Source: Hyalella azteca
Taxonomy: Eukaryota > Arthropoda > Malacostraca > Amphipoda > Hyalellidae
DNA length: 64,000 bases
Direction: 5' to 3'
Assembly: GCF_000764305.2 (NCBI RefSeq)
Contig: NW_025932839.1
Location: forward strand, 149,108-213,107
Under the pieces are notes generated by a model, which saw only the letters and a program-made list of their open reading frames with translations, made no database searches and had not been told where the DNA came from. Shown piece by piece: positions 45,150 through 55,847 of the stretch. Both the position numbers and the translations under genes were made by a program. Position 1 is the first letter of the stretch; each line of letters starts with the position of its first letter.

Positions 45150-45275
45150 TATTCATATTTTTATTCATATTCATATTTTTATTCATATTCATATTTTTAT
45201 TCATATTCATATCTATATTCATATTCATATTCACCACTACACTACCAGCCACTACCAGCCACTACCAGCCACTAC
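45150..45275. repeat. TTTTTATTCATATTCATA array followed by CCACTACCAG array
   Basis: Four to five units of the first repeat, then about four units of the second. Confidence 0.92.
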
Positions 45276-46436
45276 CAACCACGAAATATTACATGTTTTC
45301 AATATTATTATAATTTTATAAATATTATTATGTTATGCTGCAGTTTATTATTTGTATTTCCAGAACAACGGTGACAGCGTTAGTCATATATTATTATATA
45401 TGATTCGTATATAATATGACGAGCCTATAATATTCGCAGCTTTTTCAAGCAGCAAAGATGCTTGCAGCCTCCTGGAAAATTTTAAAATATGTTATTAAAA
45501 TTTTATCTTTGAAATGTCTTTCAGTCCCTGAAATATGTCATATTGAAATATTATCTTCACCGTTAAAACAATTTTCAATCTACACTATTTGGGTGAAAAT
45601 AGTTTCGTGTGTTTCCATAGTTTCGCATGGTTCGATAGTTTCGTGCGTTTTGATAGTCTTAGAATTTAATAAAGAGACAATGAAACAATTGAATGAAATT
45701 TTATTTCAAACTTGAGTCAACCCTCGTAAAATCCAATTAATAAATACTGAAAATCGGCGGAATGTCCGACGTGACAAAGGTCGGAAAACTGGTGTCGGTA
45801 GCGCAGTTAATCTCGTCCCAACATAACTGTATTATCACAAAAATAGCATTCACTATTGTAATTAAGAAACGTTGTATTACAACTCAAAATCACAATAATG
45901 TACAATAAATTCTAAATGACAAAGCAGGAATTTTACATACCCTAAACAACGAGAATAAACCTGTATCAACAAACTATAGGTGTCGGTTGATACTCGCGAC
46001 AAACTAACCGGTGGGTCCCATCAGATTCACTATTATTCTATAGAAACAAAAAGGTAAAGGTTTTAAAATAGACAGGGATTAAATTATAAATTAAATGAAA
46101 CTAAAGATTTGTCTCACTGTTCAAGTTTGTTTCCACGTAAGCACCTCTCATAAAATTCTTCAGACACAAAGCGGTAATGCGGTAATTTTAAAAGGCAATT
46201 TAAGGGGCTAAAGGCAACAATTAATGTGAACGGAAAGACAGACTCCAAAATAAATAATATAATAATAAAGAACCCAGCTTCCTCATGAGGTTGGGAATAT
46301 ATTCACGTTATTTACATAAGAAGTCACACGCAAGGCTCGAAAGTTAAGGTCGCCGTTCCACAGTAAAAGGCAAAGCCCAAAATTAACACTATTAAACTAA
46401 TAGGTATAATGCCAAAATTAAACTAATAGGTATATT
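45276..46436. other. AT-rich region without recognisable genes
   Basis: GTTTCGTGTGTTTCCATA-type words recur at 45600-45650. No gene recognised. Confidence 0.4.
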
Positions 46437-46620
46437 GTCTTGTCCAGCTCTCGCCTTGTCCAGGTCTTGTCTTGTCCAGCTCTCGCCTTGTCCAGGTCTT
46501 GTCTTGTCCAGCTCTCGCCTTGTCCAGGTCTTGTCTTGTCCAGGTCTTGTCTTGTCCAGGTCTTGCCTTGTCCAGGTCTTGCTTTGTCCAGGTCTTGTCT
46601 TGTCCAGGTCTTGTCTTCAA
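46437..46620. repeat. 16-bp minisatellite GTCTTGTCCAGGTCTT
   Basis: About 11 units, with GCTCTCGCCTTGTCCAG variants. One more GTCCAGGTATTGTCTTGTCC follows at 46722-46741 on the other side of the tRNA gene. Confidence 0.95.
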
Positions 46621-46627
46621 AAGAGGC

Positions 46628-46700
46628 CGCCCGAACAGGGACTCGAACCCTGGACCCTCAGGTTAAAAGCCTGATGCTCTACCGACTGAGCCATCCGGGC
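46628..46700 (-). tRNA. tRNA-Lys(UUU)
   Basis: 73 nt on the minus strand fold as a canonical cloverleaf. The acceptor stem GCCCGGA pairs with TTCGGGC. The D-arm region is TGGCTCAGTCGGTAGAGCA, the A-box. The anticodon loop CTTTTAA holds the anticodon TTT. The B-box is GGTTCGAGTCC. No intron is present, and CCA is not encoded, as expected for eukaryotes. A Pol III stop, TTTT on the minus strand (46622-46619), follows a few bases after the 3' end. The gene lies within a 16-bp minisatellite. Confidence 0.97.
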
Positions 46701-46703
46701 CAT

Positions 46704-46723
46704 ACCAACTGAGCCATCCGGTC
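46704..46723 (-). pseudogene. duplicated 5' end of tRNA-Lys
   Basis: CCAACTGAGCCATCCGG repeats the first ~18 nt of the tRNA gene, with one change, immediately upstream of it and next to a returning minisatellite unit. Confidence 0.8.
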
Positions 46724-46743
46724 CAGGTATTGTCTTGTCCAGG

Positions 46744-47519
46744 CTGATCTGAAAAAAGATTATCCCTATCTATCTTTTTTTGTTGGGGCATTGTTGTGAT
46801 AGACTTCAGGAACTGCAGACGAACGTCGTATTTTTTTATCGTTTCATAAGAATCCTTATCTAAATACCGGCCTGAGTGACAATTTAGTTTCCAACACTTT
46901 TTTAAATTATAAGTGACACCTTGGTCTTTGCACTGTTCATTCTACATAGAATTAACGCACATCGTCGCATCTTCCGTCAATGCTCGACTGCACTCCTATA
47001 TTTCCAATGGTGGTAGGTATATCATGCAGTTCAGAACCAATCAGCTGTCAGAAAGTCAATATTATTATAACCGACTTCTGATCTTCAAAGGTACATAATG
47101 GTCCAAAAAAGTTAATAATGATTCACAGCTCCTCACATGTTACATATCAGTCAATGTCATGATTTCGTGACGTTATATTCACTTTGTTGTGATGTAAGGC
47201 CGATGAGAATATGATGCTAGGAGAATTATTAGCTTGTAGACGCTCAAGAAATCATGCATACAGTAAACATGTTCAAAATATTTTGTCGATAAAATGGATG
47301 AATAATTATTAATTATCACTAAGATGAACATGAGAGGGTGAATAATTTAGTGGATGAGTAAAATAAGTATACATTTGTAACACAATGAGTATTATGTATG
47401 AGTAGATATCCCAAACATTATGAGTATCATGAGATGATATCCACAACAATATGTTGTGATTATGTGACACATGATTAGCTATCACCAAAATTTTTAGGAA
47501 TATGATTTAAATTAACACT
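46744..47519. other. AT-rich region without recognisable genes
   Basis: Repeated ATGAGTA and AATATG words near 47340-47460. No gene recognised. Confidence 0.4.
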
Positions 47520-47740
47520 ATGAGTTCAAGAACAGACTTGAAAAAGCTCTGGAGCATATGTTCAGTCTTAAAATGCCTAGCACCTTACGAACCAGGCAAT
47601 AAGTCCAGCATCTATCTCTATCAATCGTCAGTTATGGAGAGATCGGATTCCAAAGGCCGGATATCTTGTGAAATCAAGTCACGAAAAGGACAAGAATCGG
47701 TAACTGGCTATGGACCCATTTCTTCGGGGCCGTTCAATTT
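47520..47740 (+). mobile_element. non-LTR retrotransposon 3' end without clear tail
   Basis: Aligns with 15408-15630 in reverse: AGACTTGAAAAAGCTCTGG, TTCAGTCTTAAAATGCCTAG, CAGGCAATAAGTCCAGCA, GATTCCAAAGGCCGGATA and AATCAAGTCACGAAAAG. The LKKLW phrase at its start resembles the end of LINE ORF2 proteins. The (TTCTA)n tail is missing or decayed. Confidence 0.75.
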
Positions 47741-47804
47741 TATCACTACGAGATATCACTAAAATTATACATAAGATTGGGATCTAAGGCACTCAATGGG
47801 ATTC

Positions 47805-47915
47805 AGGATCAAGACATTTGGGCTTGGAGCCCAAACATTGCGCTTGGAATCCAGACATTTGTGCTTGGGGCCCGTACAATTGGGGCTTGTGATCCAGACA
47901 GTTGGAATTTGGGCC
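47805..47915. repeat. ~28-bp degenerate array
   Basis: About four units sharing GCTTGGAGCCCAAACATT-like sequence. Confidence 0.75.
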
Positions 47916-50012
47916 CAAACTCGCCCCTGATGTCAGCGGTAGCAGTTGGCTTGCCACTTCAGATCTGCCTTTATTTTATCATCTCGCTAGTGTTGATCAG
48001 TAACCCGGAGCAATTTCACTACAAGCATCTAAGAATTTGTTCAAACGCATTGAATATGTCGGTCCGTTCGTCAATTGCACTTTCGAATCAACATTGTAGC
48101 ATATCATACGAAATTTTAACAATACCAAAAGCGGTGAGGTCAACTCAAAGCCCAGTTACGAACCTTGCTCCAACAATATCAGGTATAAGTACCATAATGA
48201 ATGAATGAATGATTTTTGAGGCTCATCTACTTGGAAATTTACTCAGAATGCATCACGCCCTTGTATAGTGTTACAAAAAATTTGATATTATGAGTAGATA
48301 TCCTCAACATAATACTGAATGGCCGATGCCTTGACCAATTTGCAAGAATAAATTAGGATTTCAAATCATTCTGAGTTAATTTTTAGATAAAATAACCGAA
48401 AATTTCCAGCCAACAATATTAAAGAAGAAAACTGTAGCTTCAATTCGATCGTTGATTTCGTTTATTTTCCTTACTGGAATTTCAAACTTGCAAGCTAAAG
48501 TCTGCAAAAATAGGATTCAAGACAGCTCAACTATTGCAATGAATAACCTTTCTGAGAATTGCGCAATCAGCTTCTCGAAGGGCATGCCCAGTTCTTTATA
48601 ACGAGGTCGAGTGAAACTGAGGATGACTCATCCGACCACCAGAGACTGCTGGATGTCTCCAGATTTAGAACTTGTGTGACAAGGCTGTCTCAAGCTCATT
48701 TGTTCATTGAAAAATTGACGGTTTTATATATTTAAAAGGTTTAAAAAGAGATAATTTTAATAAGGTTCATATTTTTTTATCCGTACCCTGTTCTTTCGTA
48801 TCTCATTAGTCAAAAGGTGCATTTCTGTTTAAATATATAGAGGCCACAAAAACTACTAGACTTTGTTTTCTTTTGGATAAAGATTCTGAATGCTTTGATT
48901 CATTGATAAATTTCAAGCTTCGTCGGTAGAACCTATGTTGATCGTGTTTCATTTGTTTTCTGAATGCACCAGGCAACTTTTGTGCAATCCAAGATCATGT
49001 CATTCATCGGCCTTATAGTTTCTGCTGAAGTTCGTTTAGCAGAAGTTAGCTAATGAGTTGTATTTTCTTTTCATTGACAGCGACATGCGTGTGTAATAGT
49101 AACGCTTCGACGATTTGAACACTAAATATTTACTAAGCCACCTGGCCTTCGTCATTGTTTTGTGTGATCTTTAATTTTTTTCATCGAATCTGAAGTGGAT
49201 AATTTTAGACCGGGCTGCATGCAGGTGCGTGTTAACGTAGGGTTTTATTGCCTGTAGTTGTGGGTTTGACTTTTGAGTTGAGCTGTCTTTGATAGTTATT
49301 AATTGCAAGTTGCAACCGTTACGTAGCTTTAAAATTTTTGGTTGGTCATGTCAGAATTATCCCCAGAATTCACTGGTTGAAAATTTGAATTTCTTGATGT
49401 ACCTCTTTATATAGGGCCTATTTGTTTCTATGTCAAGAAATTAGTTTCATCTGTGAATGTTACACAGTGAATCTAGTGTAAAGTATTAAAGAAGTATGTT
49501 ACCTACACAATGCACAAAATTACTTTTTCCATTGATCATAATGAAAATTATACATATGGAAAAAGACATGGAAAAATATTATATAAATATAAGTAGGTAG
49601 AACACAAAAGTGAAAATGCTAGAAATTTTTTCCTTTATTTAGGTAATTAGGCTATGTCCCAAAAATGTATAAATTTTTGGTAATTTTTTGAAAGAAACTT
49701 ACTAGGTTCTAGGTTTCCCCATGAGCTAACTTTGAAAATTTTAGCACCATTATATTGTAGGATTAGGATATCTATTTTAACTAAAATGAAATGTTTTGGT
49801 AAATTGGTTGAGACTTTGACTCCAGTCAGCTGAGTAGGTAGGCTAGCTAAGGTAGGGGAATTGGGAAATGAGTGTGACTGATATGAATGGTATTAATTCA
49901 CCTATTCACTATTTCTATTATCATAACTCTAAACAAGGCAGAAAACAGAATAAATTTCAGTTTGGTAAATAAAGTTAAAATTAAAAAATATAAATGAGAA
50001 ATAAATGATATA
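47916..50012. other. AT-rich region without recognisable genes
   Basis: No frame with family resemblance. It could hold upstream exons or intron of the phosphatase gene, but I cannot show this. Confidence 0.4.
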
Positions 50013-50279
50013 TAGGGTAAATGCACCATATTCCAACACCTTGAGGACGTAGCAAGAAATAAATGGTTTTAAATAGATCACTGTATGCGCAACTTAAGTT
50101 CTGATTGGTTTATGTCACTCTCAAAACACCACAAGTATGCACCGCAAGTATGAAACGTCACAAACTGTTGCCATATTTATTTAAAAGCATTTAGAATTTA
50201 AATCTGAATTCTGACACTGTGTGTGAGTGTGTGACTAAATGCGGCATATTGTGAGAATTCCGACAGCGCTTCAAAATCG

Positions 50280-50412
50280 TAATTTGTAATTTTGACACCC
50301 TGTGTTGTAATTCTGACACTCTGTCAGAATACGACATTCTGTGTGTCGTAATTCTGACACCCTGTGTGTCGTAATTCTGACACCCTGTGTGTCGTAATTC
50401 TGACACCCTGTG
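50280..50412. repeat. minisatellite GTAATTCTGACACCCTGTGT
   Basis: About six units with a 21-23 bp spacing, inside the DNA transposon. Confidence 0.92.
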
Positions 50413-51027
50413 TTGCCACACTCAGGATGATGTATGTTTTTGGTGAATTTTCCCGCGCATTTCCACTTTTTTAAGCTATTGCTGTGCACAGTTGGCGCAA
50501 TGTAATGAAAATTGATTATCTTCGCGCACGTGTTTGCGCAATCCCGGCCATCTTTATTTTAGAAGAAATTTTCTCCAAAGTCATATGGCAACACTGAACA
50601 CCGTCTGTTTACATTTCGTATGTATAACAGCCGCAGTTTACAATTACCGTACGTTCCGTATCCGACAAGGCGGACAACCGGAAGAGTCAGAAGTAACCCG
50701 GACATGTCTTACATTTTATTATTGTCAGTTCGACTCGCGTAGTCAATATACTTGCGTATATTGTAGACTAAAATAGTAGAACTATTTTAGCTTTCTAAAG
50801 TACGGCGCACGGCGCATTTTTTTACCAACGTAGTACGGCGCACCGCGCAAGTCGTTAAAATGACAAAATAAATTCCCGCGCACCTGGCACATCTTCCTGA
50901 CCATGGCTGTGTTGGAAAGAAAATAATTTTGATGCCCTGTGTCAGAATTATTTTTTATGTCTAAAACTGTCTATTAAATCAATCATCTATTAATTTATTT
51001 ACCACTTAAAATCAGCAAATGCAAATA

Positions 51028-52339
51028 CCATCAACGGGGCTACTCGGGTCGGGTGGGGTAACTCGGGACAGTCCTCCGACATGGCGTAAAACTGTTTTAG
51101 TAGCAAAACCAATTGGAATATTGCAAAACTAAATATAGTGGTGTAAACATCAACATTTTTCCTATCTATGTAGTATAAAGGAAGTTAAAAAATACGACAT
51201 TTACTAGCTTTGAAAAATTCCTGAAAAAAATGGTGAAAAACAATATTTTGAAAAGTTACTTCTGCTAAGGTCTGTAGTAAAAAATATTTGGCGTATTAAA
51301 AATTTTTGCTTAGAAAAAAGTGGCAGACAAGTGTCTGCATGAAAACTTTATTTGCGGAATTTACATACCTCAATCCAAAAAAAAATGGCAGCCATTTCTG
51401 CACGGCGGGGCTACTCGGGACACCCCCGGGGCTATTCGGGACACCCCCAAAAATGCATTTACAGTAGAACCTCAGTTAGCAAAGGCTCCAGTTAAGAAAA
51501 AAATTGATTAAAAACAAAGAATATTGATTACATTTACTTTGCTCAGCGAAAAAAATTTCACTTGTGGAAAAATTAGTGCATCAACAGTCATCACAAAATT
51601 GTGCATAGAATGTCATATATAGAATTGTGCACCAGGCATCATAGAATGAAAAGTAATTGGCCTAAACTATGATTTATTTCTCCAAAGCCTATGATGGTTG
51701 TCACTAAAACATTCCTTTCTGTTTCAGGTACGTTTTTCATGATCTTTTTTTATAGTAAATTCACTTAACCCAATTAAAATGATGTGAAATTATAAGCCGT
51801 CCTGTAAGCTTACAGATACAGAAAAAATGCTATAAGGCTACTGATATGAAGCTTGCAGTGGACTAGGTTGTTGTAAATGCTCAATGGCATGTTCATGGAT
51901 ACGGTATTCACATCAATAATACCGTAATATTGCATCAATAATTGGTAATTAATGTATATGGTAGTATCATTTCAATAAAGGAAAAACCAAGTAAAAATCA
52001 CAGAAAATGTCATTTATTCTACCTCTACATTATCTACAATGAAAGAGGACTTCAGAGTACTGTTAGTAATGGATGAATACACTCTGCATGCTTCAAATTT
52101 TTTAAAATGAAGTTTTATTCCAAGTGTCCCGAGTAGCCCCGTTCGATGGAGCTACTCGGGACACTCTTTTTTTTGCTTCTGGCACCTTAAGAAAAGCATA
52201 TGGATTTTTTTGGAGAAGCCATGTGATAGCCCTTGCAAAGAGCTTTGAAATGAGCCTAAACTTGTTTATGAAATGCTTCATGATAAGAAGTTATGAATGA
52301 AAAATGTTCGAAATCATCCCGAGTAGCCCCGATTGACAG
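51028..52339. mobile_element. nested TIR element with CGGGGCTACTCGGG ends
   Basis: TCAACGGGGCTACTCGGG near 51031 and its near-perfect inverse, ending at 52339, are each bordered by TA (51026-51027 and 52340-52341). The GGGGCTACTCGGGACA motif also recurs internally at about 51407 and, in both orientations, at about 52130-52165. No transposase frame is seen. Confidence 0.65.
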
Positions 52340-52675
52340 TATACATAAAGGATTTCTAATATATTCATAGACTTATTTAAAAGTCTCAAACTATAATATT
52401 CTTTCTACAAAACAGTTTATCAGTATTTAGTAAAGCAAGGTCAACTATCAACTTTCATACGTGTTTTGATGTTCTCACTAGCTGACTTGGACTTTCTCTC
52501 AGCGGGTCTTAACATTTTCTGCTAGACCTAGTGTTTTGTAGAAATCTTACGCGCAATAGTATGACGTCACTATTCCAACCATCTACGTATGTGTGGAACT
52601 AAGACCGAGCTTAATATAAAGGAAAAGTTGAGGGGTGTTGGAATTACCTAGTGTTGGAATATGGTGCATTTACCC

Positions 52676-54776
52676 TAAATGTTTAATGAATGATGAACAA
52701 TTCAACAAATGATGCTTGTGGGTTTGATAATGCATTCATTATGATATAAAAATTATGGGTAAAATACATATAAATGATAGGTGAATGATAGGTAGGTAAA
52801 TGATGGGTAAATGGTAGGCAAATGATAGATAAATTAAAGGTAAATGATATGTAAGTGATTGGTTAATGATAAAAATGAAAGAAACTTGACAATTTAATTT
52901 ATAAAATTAGGTAGTATTAGCCTAGGCCCTAGGCTGGCTAGTAGAAGTAGACTCCTGCATTTGGAATTTTTGCCCATATGAGACAAGAAGCTTCATCCCA
53001 GTTTGCAATAAAAACCAATACAATTTTTAGCACTCATTGGGAATTCTGTGACAATACTGACACGAGATGTCCTGGTTAAATTAAAATAGGAGGATTAAAT
53101 TTTACCAGAATTTATATACCTACTGAGTTATATTTTTTCAAGATTTGCTTATGACTGAGCCCACCAACATTCACATCCTTAGGATATTGAACAAAATAGT
53201 GAACTAAAACAGGCTATTAAAACTGAATGGAGTCTAAAAAGACCCTTGTTTGCCACTATGTACAAGTACACACATCTTATTGGATGTAAATACATGAAAC
53301 TATATTTTTATTATGTAAATCAGCCATTAAGTGAAACTGAGCAAGTCATAAGGCTGTAGGCTATCTGACTCTAAAAACAACCCATGGCATGCTGCAATTC
53401 TAGGATTAGTAGTCCTTATTGGGCTTGGTGGAGGGTGCCTGGTCTTGGTCCCTCTTGGAGGTAGTGACAGGCAACAGGACTTCTGACCCACTCAAGTTAG
53501 GAATTTAAATAGTTTTTAGATCATAGACAATAGTGACTTAAAATTTGTATATTAAATGTAAATTTTCCTTGAAATAAATCATGTTTTTAACTTTTTGAGA
53601 TTTTGTTTTTATAATGAAGTATAGCTATATAAGTATCAATCTCAAAGTACTGGAGCCAGCGGTGCAAGTTGCCATTTTCTCAGAGCCGGCTGAACAATAC
53701 AACACGTCATACACAAATTGCAATGCACAAAATAAATTGAAAAATAAAGAATTAAGCAGTAAAATATCTTATTTCCATAGTTTGCAAAATGACAATGACT
53801 GACAAAATAACTAGGACTTACTAGCATAGATTGTATGTACTACAGGTAGTGACAAGAAGAGAGTTGGACTGGGAGCTTGGAATGATGTCACATGTAATAG
53901 TTTACAAATGAATTCAGTGCCTAAAATTATGTTGTACCTCACATTATAGTCCAAATTTTAAAGCTGGGAAGATATTGATTGATTGTGATTGGACCAGCTA
54001 TTACACATGTATTTGAACTAAAATTCAATATGACTTGATTGGAAACTTGAAAACCATTAAATTGATCAAGTCTCTACAGTCTGGCAAAAACTGAAAGGTA
54101 TTAGGAACATACTAGTAAATTATAGACATATATAAGTAAGTCTTGTATCTCTCAATATGATGTCCATCAGATCTTTATAAAAATTGTGTATAAAAATATA
54201 AACTGGTAATTTTTTAGAAGTTATTCTGAAGAAATTAGTATTTGATTGATGATTTTGTCCTGGTGGTGATCAAGTTTATTTGCTAACCAATGTTTAGACT
54301 CCTTGATAATGAGATAATGTCCATTGCCATTATTGGCTTCTATTATCATGGCTATAACCTAAATTTACAAAAGATTTGCACATTGTAACCATGAGTTTAT
54401 AAGATAGCTTATGCCCATATAATTTTGAATAGCACTATTATTGATGTCTGAAGTAAACATTTTCTAGCATCAAATACCCAGAAGCCAGTTTTTTGAAGAC
54501 ATTAATAGGGATAATTTAAGCTTGAAGTCATTGAGAAATATATTGCTTCAAATTACTAAATATATATTCCCAGCTCCTTCCTAAAGCTTGATCTTTATTC
54601 ATCTATATTGTGTTATTTTTTTTTTCAATTATTGTCCATTGTTTGGATTTGAGTTGATGAATCTCTCCTATAATAAACCATTTCTCTGTGCTCTTTTTTC
54701 CCAATTGAAAAGCAATTTTTTTTAAAATGAAAAGTACTTGAGTATGCCCTTGAATTAATGCATTATTTTTCTACAG
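52676..54776. other. AT-rich region, probable 5' intron of the phosphatase gene
   Basis: GGTAAATGATAGGTAAATGA-type words recur at 52780-52870. No coding exon is recognised. Confidence 0.4.
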
Positions 54777-54848
54777 TGAAGTGTTGGTGGTGTTTTCAGC
54801 TCGGCATTTGCTCCTATTGATGTATACAAGATATATTTCCCTCTATAG
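54777..54848 (+). other. candidate 5' UTR exon of the phosphatase gene
   Basis: The T-rich acceptor ATTTTTCTACAG ends at 54776, and a consensus donor, CTATAG then GTAAGT, follows at 54848/54849. The 72 nt between them look like an untranslated exon about 850 bp upstream of coding exon 1. No homology supports it. Confidence 0.3.
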
Positions 54849-55276
54849 GTAAGTACGTACATATTATGTGTAAATTCTTTGCGTTCCCTTTGAATGTTTC
54901 AATATTACAAAATTTAAGGAAGCCTAAATTTTTTGATGAGTAAATTAAAGGTCTTTATGAATTTTCTGTCTTGTGCCATATCAAAGACCTACTTTTTATT
55001 TATTCATAATAACTTCTGAAGAAATAGACTAAATTTAATGGATTTGTTGGAACTATCACTGGAATTTGAAGTAAACCCATGGCACGGTAGTCATCTCTTT
55101 ATGTTATAATCATATAAGACTAGCCCACCTTATATATAAATTAAAATGATCTAGCAAATGCCATCAAATGATAAGCATCCAATGAGAAACACTCATGTTA
55201 TTTGAATAACAATGGGACAAGAGCAAGCTTGTGTTTATAGAATTCACAATTGCTGAATTCACAATTGCTGAGAAAG

Positions 55277-55694
55277 TGAGAAGTAGTCATGCTATTATAA
55301 AAACGTGTGGTATATTTATGATCGAGCTATTTGCAATGGCTGATGAGAAGTAGTCATGCTATTTTAAAAACGTTTGGTATATTTATGATCAAGCAATTTG
55401 CAATGGCTGATGAGAAGTAGTCATGCTATTTTAAAAACGTTTGGTATATTTATGATCAAGCAATTTGCAATGGCTGATGAGAAGTAGTCATGCTATTTTA
55501 AAAACGTGTGGTATATTTATGATCAAGCAATTTGCAATTGCAGATGCAAAGTAGTCATGCTATTATAAAAATGTTTGGTATATTTATGATCAAGCGATTT
55601 GCAATTGCAGATGAGAAGTACCTAGTCATGCTATTATAAAAATGTGTGGTATATTTATGATCGAGCAATTTGAAACTGCAGATGAGAAGCAGCC
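55277..55694 (+). repeat. 67-bp minisatellite ending in the exon 1 boundary
   Basis: Six units of 67 bp (AAG landmarks at 55281, 55348, 55415, 55482, 55549 and 55616), then a seventh, partial unit whose end is the start of phosphatase exon 1. Repeat units read GCAGATGAGAAGTAGTCATG where the exon reads GCAGATGAGAAGCAGCCATG, so the array unit includes the splice acceptor region and the start codon. Confidence 0.9.
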
Positions 55695-55847
55695 ATGGGA
55701 GCTCTACTAGAGAAGCCCAAGACAGAGAAGCACAGCGAGGCAGGGTCAGGCAATGGCTTGCGCTACGGCCTCTCCAGCATGCAGGGCTGGAGGATAGAAA
55801 TGGAGGACGCACACACAGCTCTGGCAAATCTCCAGGGCGACCTCAAG
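55695..55847 (+). CDS. PPM1A: phosphatase coding exon 1
   Basis: 51 codons from ATG at 55695 (AGCCATGG, a good initiation context) to CTCAAG, with GT at 55848. Encodes the myristoylation-type N-terminus and the [12 protein letters not shown] metal/phosphate-binding motif. The 5' part of this exon is homologous to the 67-bp repeat. Confidence 0.93.

Larger units (their letters stand above)
50015..52675. mobile_element. non-autonomous DNA transposon with 25-bp TIRs
   Basis: GGGTAAATGCACCATATTCC at 50015 (25 bp perfect in all) is inverted exactly at the other end, finishing at 52675. A TA dinucleotide borders both sides (50013-50014 and 52676-52677), as with Tc1/mariner-type TA target duplications. 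No transposase is visible inside. It contains a 21-22 bp minisatellite (50280-50412) and a nested TIR element (51028-52339). Confidence 0.8.

Noticed and set aside
50520..50880. Promoter and first exon of the phosphatase in the GC-richer patch
   Set aside because: The patch lies inside the TIR transposon 50015-52675, so a host promoter there is unlikely without transcript evidence.
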